In this document: positions 13,701 through 25,584 of the stretch, in pieces | Layout: every line of letters starts with the position of its first letter | How positions within the stretch are numbered: the stretch's first letter is position 1 | Program-made: the position numbers and the translations under genes | The notes under the pieces: generated by a model | Seen by the model: the letters and a program-made list of their open reading frames with translations, nothing else | Databases searched by the model: none | Told to the model about the DNA's origin: nothing | NCBI GenBank assembly: GCA_035079385.1 | Contig: JAVHKY010000004.1 | Span: 16,399,001-16,463,000, forward strand | Length of the DNA: 64,000 nt | Direction of reading: 5' to 3' | Source of the DNA: Aspidiotus rigidus | Lineage: Eukaryota > Arthropoda > Insecta > Hemiptera > Diaspididae

Positions 13701-16120
13701 ACACATCCAGACAACTCTGCAACTTTAACAATGATTGTTTCCTCTTTGATAAGCGCCATCACTTCTCACATCGTAAGTATCACATTCCCAAACTAGGTAA
13801 TTCAACCTCTATCCTCAGTATAGTTACCTATCGATCTTTTAAAGGCGCCCTAAAGCTGTATCCTAAAAGTATTGTCCTCAAATTTTCCGCATTTTTCATT
13901 GTCTATAACCTTGAGTTCATTATTTTTCTTTCTTTAATGAGAGGGTGTGTTTTTTCACGTTGCGAGCCATTTAAAATAAAATACAATTCAAAAAATTACG
14001 GTTGAACGCGACCATACGTTCGAAACCCAGGTCAGATAAAGACTAAAAATTTAGTGCGTGCTTGTAATTTTTTGAATTTTATTTTATTTTATTTCATTAT
14101 TTTCTATTGTTTACTGACTGATTTACAAAACAAGAAAAAGAAGGAGGAAGAATGAAGTATTGAATCAAATAGAGCGTTTAAGTTTTATCGTGTCTCAAGT
14201 TACAAAATTTTCTTGTTTTAATTGAAGAAAATTTTCAATGTACCTAGCAGACAGAAAAGAAAAATTTGACGTTGTTGAACGATCACAGGAGCTCATATCA
14301 AACTGGTTAAACGGGGTAACACAATGAGTAAATACTTACTAAAAACTGAATGTAGTGTATCTAATTATTTTCTTCATCTTTTGATGTCCTCATCAACATA
14401 GGTATATGATTCTCTCGGAAAGAATTAACATAATATTCAACCTAATTTATTTAGAAAATGTCTTCCTCTCCTAAAACTAGCTTGAATAAGTAATTTCCAG
14501 AAGGAAAACTATTTTTTCTAAAATATTTGTGTGGAATTGAAGTCATAAAGACCTGGTGTTTTATCATTTTATTTCATGATGTTTAATTGTATTTTGATCA
14601 ATATACATTAGTCACAAATTGAAATTGCAGAGTGGGAAAAAAAATCATACGTATTATGATATGATAATACAAATATTATGTAAAAACTGAATTTAAGATG
14701 AATTGAAACAAAATAAAACAAAACAAAGTAACTTATTGGAATTGGAATAAAATAAAATGGATAAGAAAAAAACTGAAAAACTAAATTAATAAATACGTAT
14801 AAGTGAAATGATCTAACAAACTTCTATCAAAACGACAGCTTCAATAATAAGTTGGGAAGTTGGGGTCGTAAATGACTCAGATTCGCATCATTATTTGAAG
14901 TTTTTGAAAAAATTTCAATTCACAAGGTGTATTTAGAAGAGGCGGGATATTAAATTTGAAAAACTTGTTTCAAAAACAGAGAGAGAACAGTTATAACTGA
15001 GCTTTTAGGAGGATTCACTCTTTTCAAATTTCCTTCTATACACCTTGTAAATTAAAATTTCTTAAGAAAACTTAAAATAATTACACCAATCTAATAAAAT
15101 TTCGAATTATTCCACATCTTTCAAACAGGATTGCCACACCAACTTACCCCGAAATATTTTTGAGTCCCTTTCCTCTGAGTACCTCGCTCGAAACTTCAAG
15201 TTTTCCAAGCAGCCAGACGACATCATGACCTCCCTCTGCTCTTCATCGAAGTTTTCACGTCCCCTGATGATGTCACATCTGTTCCTTCTCGATGGGAATG
15301 GAGATCAATAATTTTTCTAGATTCCCAAGTTTTTGGGTGAACGTGGAATTTCCTGTGGATGTATTCTCATGAAAAGTAATTGAACATCTTTCTGTCGAGA
15401 AAGCGTCCGCTCATTGTATTTCATATGCGGGACGGATATCCTATTGACAGAAATATCTCCAATTGAAGACTTTTCTGTCAAAAGGGCGTCCGTCCCATAT
15501 ACAATATATTGAGCGGACGTCCTTTCGGCAGAAAGGTCCTCAAATTGCAAGTTCTTCGCTAAAACAGTTACCTAATGATCGAAGGATTGGATATGAATTT
15601 CGATGACTAACGAAGATTTTAATTTCAAGATCAATAATCGGCGTGAAGTGACCCAAACAATCGTCTTTGATCTGTATCACTTTAGAGACGAATACCACAT
15701 CTCCAGATCGAGTATAGAATTGAGTCCGGAACATTATTGGCATGATTTACGGTCGTGCATGATTCAATATTTTACCGACCGAAATTGAAATCAATTTTTT
15801 CAGATTTGATCGGTACCGCGGCACGTAATAATCAATCATCATATAGGCGATTTTTTAGTTACATAGTTAAAAAAGCTTTATTAAGCCTCAGATGAATTTG
15901 CTGTAAGAGGCGGAAATCCGAGGAATTAAATAATCTCTTATTATTCGCGAATAAGGAGATTATTCTGCTTCAAAATTAGGCTTATAGTCACAGGCTGTAG
16001 CCCATCTGCAGTTCCCAGCAGTAGGGTATGATTCCCGTTATTGAGATTAAGATCCATCTTGTATAATTTTGAATATTATGATTATACCTATGAATCGCCT
16101 ATATAAATTCATTTCGATTA
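10742..16120. other. Intergenic region between Nipped-B and SCPx
   Basis: Very AT-rich sequence upstream of Nipped-B. A 5' untranslated exon and promoter of Nipped-B must be here, but I cannot place them. A (GT)n microsatellite lies at about 12229-12260. Small ORFs at 12344, 12984 and 15317-15788 show no family resemblance and no convincing splice context. A palindrome around AATAATCTCTTATTATTC (about 15927-15965) can fold. I see no tRNA or other structured RNA. Confidence 0.5.
12229..12260. repeat. (GT)n microsatellite
   Basis: A run of alternating GT, interrupted once by AT, upstream of Nipped-B. Ordinary simple repeat. Confidence 0.9.
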
Positions 16121-16230
16121 TCGTATTCGTTACGCTCCTCTTTCTTCGCTAAGCCTCAGCGTCACATAGAATTTTCCCGTTTTCAAATACACAACATTCA
16201 TGATGATGTAGTAAAATAATACCAATTTAC

Positions 16231-16242
16231 TGCGCATGCGCA
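16231..16242. promoter_or_regulatory. NRF-1-like palindrome upstream of SCPx
   Basis: TGCGCATGCGCA is a perfect match to the NRF-1/EWG consensus, which is typical of insect and vertebrate housekeeping promoters. It lies about 800 bp upstream of the SCPx start codon. A strong acceptor (TTTCATTTCAG at about 16874-16884) suggests that a 5' untranslated exon joins the coding leader, which would place transcription start between the palindrome and that acceptor. Function is inferred from sequence only. Confidence 0.45.
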
Positions 16243-17047
16243 ATTGTATCGACGTCGTAGAAGAGTTGTAGAAAAAATACCCCCCTCCGTCCGGCAACTA
16301 AGGTAGTGGTACCCAACCAATCAGCTGTTCCTTAGAAAATAGAAAGAGAAAGTCTAATAATGCGTCTCGCAGTCTCTTTTTGTCTTCCTTTATTTTGATT
16401 GATAAAAATCAGCTTTCAGAGTGCCGATTCTTCTTTTTGGGAACGTTGGAAAGTCTAATTGAACAGGTGATCTACAAGTAATTGTCTTGAGAATTAGATT
16501 GATATTCGATATGTCTAATCCATAAGTTCCTACTGTTTCGACTTAATGTATTTCCAGCCCGCTAATAACCTGCTAATAGAGCTGAGCCTGTCGTACGTAT
16601 GTAATAACACTAATAACACATTACCTACGTTTACGCTCGTAAGTCGTATCGTGTAGTGCAACACAGTTACGACTAACAACAATTAATGAGTTGGAAAATT
16701 ATTCATTATTTTCAAATGTTGTGTCTTCTGCATCGGTGATTTAATAGTATCGAATTCGAATTACTGTTAAATAGTTCCGAGTTAACCTTGTTCTAAAGAA
16801 CGTATGATCAGACACTGCGTATGATATAACGAATTACTCATTACTTGTTAATCTCATAAAATCGTTATTTCTTTTTCATTTCAGAGGTTGTGGGACCGGT
16901 TTTCGTACGACCTATTTTCTAAAAAGTTGCTCATTCGCGTTCAATTGCTCTTTCAGCTTACGTTCTCAAATCAAACCGACCAGAGCCGAACAGTTTTCAC
17001 GTTGAAATTGAACGATTCTTGCTGTTTGATCCTGAAATTCTGTCAAA

Positions 17048-20000
17048 ATGGTGGTACAGGATAAAAAAATTTACGTCGTTGGAGTTGGTATGACCAAGGT
17101 AATAATAACATACTTCTTTTATCACCCGATTCTCATTTCCAAGATATTATCCTGTTTCGTCCGAGTAGTCTATAGTATTTTTCTCCGTTATCGTGTTCGT
17201 GATAGCTTATCTGGTTTGAATAGATCGTGTATATGTTGTCCAATGAGACAAAACTGCTAAATAAGTATCCTTATTCAATGTTATTGCGAAGATGAGTTCT
17301 TCGACGGTTGGCGTTTCGATAATCGAATTCGTTTTATGGCCCTAAAATACCCGTAAAATTTGTTCATAATCATTCTCTATCCGTTGCTGACTACTGCTCT
17401 GTATTAAATCATAACTTAACGAAACACGTGATCGAAACTATCCGGTTGATTGTACAGCTCGCTTCCAATTCTAAAATATCGACTCCAAAAAATTTACTTT
17501 TAGTGCTACTCGTGCTATTCATTTCGCAATAATCGTTCATTAGGGCTTTGTTTTCTTGCTGATCTCATGACGCCAATGAATGACGTCCTCTGCCTTATCA
17601 AATTACGTCGATCGTTTTACAAGGTTTTTTTCTAAATAGAATCTAGTGAAAGAACTAATAGGATGAAATTATGAAATGAATCTCCGGGTGTACACTACTG
17701 CAGCATATAGATATTTTGAAAAATATCATTTAAATGATCATGAAAATGATGTCTGTTAACAGTTTGAAAAACCTGGCCGTCGAGATGATTTTGACTATCC
17801 AGACATGGTTAAAGAAGCCGTCACAAAGGCCCTCAAAGATGCGAATGTGACCATGAATCAGATTAATCAAGCTTGTATCGGATATGTGTACGGTTAGTGG
17901 TTTAGGCCTTGAACATCCCATTTAATTCTTTTCTACCCTATCAGGTGCAGAAGTTCTAATGAAAGATATGATTTGTTGTACAGGAGATTCGACATCCGGT
18001 CAACGTGCTCTATACAGTATCGGTATGACCGGTATTCCCATTTACAACGTGAACAATAATTGCTCCACCGGTTCATCAGCGTTATACTTGGCTAAACAAA
18101 TTTTAGAATCTGGAAACGCTGAGTGCGTTTTGGCTGTGGGCTTTGAAAAAATGGAACGTGGATCTTTAGGGTCAAAGGTATTTTTTTGGATAGAAATTTT
18201 TCCACTTGTAAATTCATTCATGCTAATTTCGATCATTTACAGTATTTAGATCGAACGAGTCCATTAGATAAACACGTTGAAACCATGGCCGAAGTAGCAG
18301 GTATTGATAGTACTCCCATAGCTGCGCAAATATTCGGTAAAGCTGGGGAAGAACATATGAAAAAATACGGCACTACAGTCAAGCACTTGGCAAAAATCGC
18401 CTATAAGAATCACAAACACTCTATGAATAATCCGTGAGCGAATCTTCTCTTGAAATATGGGAATGTCTCTGAAATACTAAACTTTATCTACCATTTATTT
18501 TCTAGCTACTCTCAATTTCGAGACGAGTACACATTGGAGCAGATTTTGAATTCTCCCAAAGTATCTGGACCCCTAACAAAGTTACAGTGTTGTCCAACAT
18601 CGGATGGAGCAGCGGCTGCTGTTCTCGTAACTGAAGACTTTGTCTTGAGGCATAATTTGCAACAGAATGCCGTCGAAATCTTGGGTATGGAAATGGCTAC
18701 TGATTTACCAACCACATTCACTGATAAAAGTTGTATAAAAGTGGTAAGTAAAATGAAATTTTCATTTGCACTCGTTAAGAATATCTTATGTACCTCAGAT
18801 ATTGCTGATTGCTATGTTTAGGCTGGATATGATATGACGAAATTAGCGGCGGATAGATTGTTCACTAAAAGTAACCGCAGACCTACGGACGTAAACGTGA
18901 TCGAATTGCACGACTGTTTTTCCGCAAACGAGTTGATTACGTACGAAGCTCTAGGTTTGTGCCCTCCTGGTAAAGCGGGAGAATTGATAGATACGAATGG
19001 AAATACCTACGGTGGAAAATACGTTATCAACCCAAGCGGAGGATTGACGTCCAAAGGACATCCGCTCGGAGCCACAGGTACAGATATTTTTACTCGCATA
19101 CAAAAGAAAGTACAGATGATCACAGTCCAATCGTAGTTCATAAACATTTAGAAGTAAGGATTTTCGAACAGTCATCTATGCGCTGTATAGTCAGAAACCA
19201 TTAGCGTGCTCTGAGAAGAGAATTGTTACCAGGAATTTTTATTGAAATCGCTGAAAATATTCTCGTCCTTTTCCATTTTGAAACAGCCCTAGAAATCGCT
19301 CTGCTTTTTCGGTACCTCAAAATGCTGCTGTCATAAACATAATATTATATTCGCTAGTGTTAATTAATTAGGACCAAATTTGTAAAAATATGTTATTTTT
19401 TATTTTTTGTTTTAAGGAAAAACTATATCAATGATCGATAGAATTTGAATATCGTAAATTTTTTGTCTCGCAGGTTTAGCTCAGTGCGCTGAATTATGTT
19501 GGCAGTTGCGTGGACTAGCTGACAAACGTCAGGTACCCGGAGCAAAATTAGCTTTACAACATAATCTTGGCTTAGGTGGTGCGGTTGTGGTCGCTTTATA
19601 CCAACACGGATTTCCTTATACGTTGAGAAAGTAAGAATTCATTCCTGCTAGATATGAAAATATTTGACCGCGTCTCTAGTAGATCGTCTTTCATGTAGCT
19701 CGTCGGTGTCTTTGAATCCGGTAAACGCTTACGTAGATGATCCGAATACTTTCAAAGTTGGACCTCTGTTCAAAATTCTCGAAGAAGCCATGCAAGAAGA
19801 TAAGGAAAAACTTATCGAAGGGGTACGTGGTATCTATTGCTTTAAAGTGAAGAATGCGAAGAACCAACAAGGAATGTGGATAATCAACGCTAAAACAGGA
19901 AAAGGATCAGTTACGTATAAGGGCACAGGTTAGAAATACATTCTTATCGTGTAAATGTCGGAAGAGTAAATTTATTTCGTTCTAGTTTACGTATTCTTTT

Positions 20001-20205
20001 TTTTCTTGTTGCAGAAAAACCGGATGTCACGTTCATGATGAATGATGAAGACGTTTTTGATTTAATATCTGGGAAATTGAATCCTCAACAAGCATTTTTC
20101 CAAGGTAAAATCAAAATTCAAGGTAATATGGGCCTGGCATTAAAATTGACCGATTTGCAGAAGAAAGCGAATAAGAAAATTGAAGCTTTGAAGGCTAAAT
20201 TATAA
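17048..20205 (+). CDS. SCPx: Sterol carrier protein X: peroxisomal 3-oxoacyl-CoA thiolase fused to SCP2
   Basis: SCPx cleaves 3-oxoacyl-CoA in peroxisomal beta-oxidation of branched chains, and its C-terminal SCP2 domain binds lipids. Nine exons, all phase-consistent: 17048-17098, 17763-17892, 17984-18177, 18243-18433, 18506-18743, 18822-19077, 19474-19630, 19699-19928 and 20015-20205, giving 545 aa, the usual SCPx length. It starts [17 protein letters not shown]. The thiolase domain shows [10 protein letters not shown] with the catalytic Cys at about residue 87, ELHDCF near 298 and [14 protein letters not shown]. The SCP2 domain covers about residues 425-545 ([15 protein letters not shown]). 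It ends in AKL, a type-1 peroxisomal targeting signal. AATAAA at 20215-20220 is the likely polyadenylation signal. An alternative acceptor at 17943-17944 would add 13 in-frame residues. Confidence 0.96.
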
Positions 20206-20214
20206 ATTGAGCTC

Positions 20215-20220
20215 AATAAA
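20215..20220 (+). terminator. Polyadenylation signal of SCPx
   Basis: AATAAA ten bases after the SCPx stop codon. It is the first canonical hexamer downstream; others are possible. Confidence 0.6.
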
Positions 20221-21889
20221 TATATTTAGCTTAATTGGTATAGGGAGGATAAACCGGATACGAAGTATATTTTTTTATTTAATTTTGAGTTGTTTATCCA
20301 GAATAGAACATTCCGTGAATAGACTTTTTTTACTCGAAAAACGTACAATACTATATGTTCGAAATTATCATTGATACTAAACGATGTAAACTTATTAGTA
20401 TTTTAAAAGTGAGAAATTTGTTGACAAAATCCAAGTTTGCAACTGAAATAATGTCTGGCAGAGGGCGAATTACGAGCTCGGCCGTTCTGATAATACTCGA
20501 TGACGTTTTATAATGTCAGTTCTGGAGCTTATTAGAGTAATATTTGAATTATTTTTGAATTTTTTACCATACCATATATTAATAGTATTTATACATTACC
20601 ATTGTTCATTCATTTTATAATTTTGTTGGATTAATTATTCAATTTTATCTCTTTTTTTTTCTTCGAAGAACCATGTGATAATTATTATGTGTTAGTTTTT
20701 ACGTTGTTTTATGGTGTGTAGTTGAGTAAAATACTCGTGCAATTTTTCGGTGTCAGTATTTTTATTTTTACAGGCTTTCCTTTGGCTGAGCAGGTACTGA
20801 GAGTGAGAATACGGAACTTTTTTTTAAATCGCACAATCTGGGAAATTTGTTGAACCTACAAATTCTGTTGAAGGATTACTTTTTTTTTACTCTGAACAAA
20901 ATGCGTAGGTGTGTTGTAAACAAGCGAAATAACCAACACCTATTCTTCGACTATATATTATTATACCTTATCGTGATTATTCTAAGTTTGTTTGAGAACT
21001 GGCGTTTCATTTTGCTACGAATTTTTGATACCCATTATTGTCCAACTCATCCCGAACAGGAGCAGTATGATTAAAAGAACCGACGTTAAATCTAAACCAA
21101 TAGATGAATGAGGGGAAAAAGCCTCGCAGAATTTCTTCATAATTTAAGATGTGGATATAAATAAACCAAAATTTTACGTTTTGTCTTTACCGTAGCGTTA
21201 TTACATCACTATTTTCAATGAACAAAATACCTATCCCAAAACAGTGCCGGGAAGGTCAAAACGAAGATTTGGGTTAACAACATTTTTCGAAATTCAGAAG
21301 GAGTGTAAAATCACTTTCCTGACCCTACACAGCGATTTCCTAAACATAGAGGTTGGAAATATTCGTATTTCTTCAAAATACTCGGGGATCTGTGCTTTCA
21401 TATACTCTTGTAAAGGGAATTAAGAAAGTTGCCACAAAATTTATCCAAGAAGATACAATTTAAATTTCTTAAACACAAAAGCAAGTTTTAATTCTTTATA
21501 ATTATTATTTGTAGGTACAATAAAGTTTTTCCACAAGCCTCAAGTGTGCTGCTTCTTGGAAAAAGTTATAGAAATCAAGGAGGTATCTTGTTTTTTAATC
21601 TCAGCTTATTTGTACACTATGCTCAGATCGAGAAATTGAATAAATATACATCTCTCTCAACGATAAAGTTATTTCCAATTGACACGAACTTTATCTCTCT
21701 TATTAGATAAGCGCGGCTGTGGAGTAGTATAGCTCGTCATTTATTATCATTCTCACACCGGAATACAAGAAATACCTACACATATAGACTCATAGATCAC
21801 AGTAAACTATTCAGTGCGTCTCTACTCAAGCCTAGAAATTATTCGTTCGTGATTTTTTTCGCATAGAGTTAGCTTTTTTTTTTCTCAAA
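20221..21889. other. Intergenic, SCPx to P450
   Basis: AT-rich sequence with no supported gene. The P450 leader and promoter should be in the last few hundred bases; no TATA box or initiator could be assigned confidently. Confidence 0.5.
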
Positions 21890-22454
21890 ATGTTTCTTTC
21901 ACTTTTGTTTTATTTCTTGGGAGTGTTATTGATTTGTTTTATATCGTTCATGCTAATGTTTTATGATTTGCGAAGTTTATCTGTTCGTTTTCGTAGAAGA
22001 TATAACAAATTACCCCACCCCAAGATGAATTTTTTTGCTGGATTAGGATTTGAAGTTGCTCAACAGACAAGAGATGGTAAGTGATGAATCTTTGATGAGT
22101 CAATTAATCACTATTTCTTGTGTTTATACAATTATAAAATTTGGATGCTCATATGAAACGATGGTCGATGAATGAATTGCCAATGCTGATTGGTAACCGC
22201 TTTCATCTTTTTCTACGAATCTCTTTTGCATTGGAGTGTCAGAATCACAATTACTGTATTGCTTTATAATCTAGGCTTCTTTTAATTCTTTAAAACTTAC
22301 ATAACACTTGTGGATGGGCTGTAGCCGATCAATTTTAGAACAACGTGTCAGCGCCATACTTTGTAGGTACTTAAGTTTCAAAAGTGTCGTCTTTTGATCT
22401 GTTTCTACTTCCATCGTTTCTCTTGATTTTGATCATTATTTTACATCATTTGTC

Positions 22455-22485
<31 letters not shown>

Positions 22486-25400
22486 CAAGTAACATTGATT
22501 TACATGACTCTGTATAAAGCATGAATAATTATTTCATACCTAATACCTATTAAATTAAAACAAATTCCAAAGTATTCTTCAACGTGAAATTTAACATATT
22601 CGAACTATAGCTAAGCGTTCAAACTTTTCGAGTCCAGAAGAGGTTGTAAAAATATAAAGAAAGCAATAAAAAACGATGCAAGGAGGCAATAATTATACTT
22701 TTCCGCAAAAATCGTTCATAACTTTCATCATATCCAGAGAACTGTCCCTAAAATTCATTCCAAGAGCTTAGAAGTAATTTATCATTAATAAAGAAATTTA
22801 TTTAATTTTTACAAGCTAGAGGAGAGCTCTAAATGTTATCATTTTTCGTTCTTTTTTCCCATCCTATCATTTCATAGGAATTATAGATTTTATCATGGAA
22901 GTGTGGAAAACCACGGGTAACGTTATCTATTTTCATATCTTGGGAAGTCCTAATGTGCTCCTAATCAATCCAGAAGACATAGAAGTGAGTTCTTCACTAC
23001 TATTCAGTCATTAAGAATTTGAATATTGTGGACTCGGATCCGGAAATAAGTAAATTTGTATTTTGTAGGTCCTATTCAATAACGTGGGGTACTTACGTAA
23101 AGGACTTGAATACAATCTTTTGAGACCTTGGTTAGGTAACGGTTTACTTACCAGTACAGGTGAATATTTAACTTTTCAGAAGTAAGAATGTGTTGAATTA
23201 ATTATTAATGCCTAGTTATTTTGATGGTCATTTTTTTAATATGAATCTTCATAATACCTTACAAAGTACTAATATTTTAAAATTATGTGTACCTGCTTAG
23301 GAGATCATTGGCATTTGAGACGTAAACAGTTAACGCCTTCCTTTCATTTCAAAATTTTGGAAGATTATCTTCCAATCTTCAATCGAAATGCAAATATTTT
23401 AGCTGAAAAACTTGCAGAAACGCGAGGCGAGTCAATCGCTATAAATCCTTTGATTTCTTCGTGCACCCTTAATATTATCTGTGGTGAATATATTTTTCAT
23501 TTCTAATATAGAGGAGAAATACGAATGATCATAATTAATTATGGAGCGTAATATTATTCTTAATGTTGAACTAACGTACATTTTGGTTGTTTATTATTGA
23601 TGAATGAAGGAAATATTTTCTTGAGAAATGATGGTAAATCCAAAACTTTAAAAAAAATCATTCGTAAATTAAGAATTTAGAGTTAAAACTCACATTTCTT
23701 AAAATTTGGCAAAAGAATTTCAGTTTCTTAGTATAGAAACCCGCGTCCTTTCTTTTCAATTTCACTTTTAATCAATTCTGTTCAATTTTCTAGAAACAAC
23801 TATGGGTACATCTTTGAATTTGTTAACAAAAGACGCAAGGGAGTACGCTTTCGCAGTTAAAGAGTGAGTCTTATCTTTAGTTATCAATCTCAACATACAA
23901 CTAATAAAATAACTGCTTTATAATACAAGTACGTAGAATTCGATGCTGTATCTGTAGTTTGATAGATCACCAAATCAGCTTGAACGTAAGGCCTTTTTTG
24001 ACGCAGGTTATGATTGTACTCCTTATTTCTTTCTTTAAATTTTGTTCCTCGTTCTTGAAACTCAACAAAGTATGAAAAGTAAAATATAAAAGATGAATTG
24101 TTGAGTAAATCGAATAACGTGTGTGGGTGACATAGGTATTAAATAATGAAGAAAAGGAAGAAAGAAGTAGCGATAGAAACAGAAAGAGACGTAGGTAGTG
24201 GAAAATTTTAAATGCCAAATATTTCACAGTATCTGAACTCAAAAATTACTGTCGAGTAACTCTGAAAAAGAAAAAAAATCTTTTCAATAGCTAATTTAAC
24301 AGAAAATATCGAACAATAAAATGTAAATCTGTTTCTGGGTAATTTCTCGACTGAAAATATCCTGTGAATAATTAGATTCATCTTAGTTCCCCTTATTTGC
24401 CTCTCCATATTAGTCTATCCTCTACAGTCCATTGTTCATACTACCATAAGAGTCTTCAACCTGTCAATCGCATTTTCTTTGGCTCCGAACTCCAACAGCT
24501 TCTTTATTTTACCCTGAAAGTTCTGAAGCAAATATACGAGCTGTTGAAGAATTACCTATTTGAGGTGAGCTGAATATACTTTCACTTTCTTCTCACCTTG
24601 TAAGTAAAATTATTATTAAGGGGGACAGGGAAATTCGCCAAATCCGACATTACGAAGATTTTGAAACGATAAAGAAGTGTATCATTGAATATTATTATCC
24701 TTTTTTATTTTTCAACGAATGTGGATTTTACCAGTTTTTTCATCATAAAAAAAAAAAACAAAAAAAAAAAAAAAAAATACCTAATTAAAATCTTTTGGCT
24801 TTATGTTATTTTTATTCTACGGCATGATCTGTTAGGGAACGTACCTAGATGTTATTTTGATAATATTTTAGTTTTTCATATTTAAAAAAAAAAATAACTT
24901 GGTCAAAAGGTCGTTCCCTGAAAACATTTATTTTTTGTCTGTTAATTTTATATTCTAAAAGCTGCTATTGGATCTGTATAATCTTTTCCTATATTCGACT
25001 AGTCACAGATATTGTATTTCACATAGTGTTCGCATGTTCCAGAGTTTCCGAAATTACCACCATTAGAACTATTACGTTTTGGTTATTCAACAATTGGATT
25101 TTCCACCTCAGTCCAATCGGATGGCGATATCGTAAGTTGGTGCGAAAAATACACAATTTCGTAGATCATGTAAGTAATAACTGGAAGAAGGAAGGAGACA
25201 AAAAAAAAAATCTACATAAGTATATTCTAATATCTCAAACATAAACATTCGTTGATGTACAGCTTAAGAACGGATTAGTTTAACTGACAGGAAAAATACC
25301 AGAAAATTCGGCTAAGCTTAAATTTTTAAATAATTATATATATGTGGATGATAAAAGATATTTTGTGTTTTCAAATCCTAGGTATTTAAAATTTTGAACG

Positions 25401-25537
25401 AATTGGAAAAAAATTGATGAATTTTTCATCGTTTTTTCAGGTAATCGCCGAAAGGAGGCTGCTTACTTCTGGAGACACATTACAAGAAAAGGAGAATATT
25501 CTGTTTCGTAAGATGTTTTTGTTTCAATACATTCACA

Positions 25538-25584
<47 letters not shown>

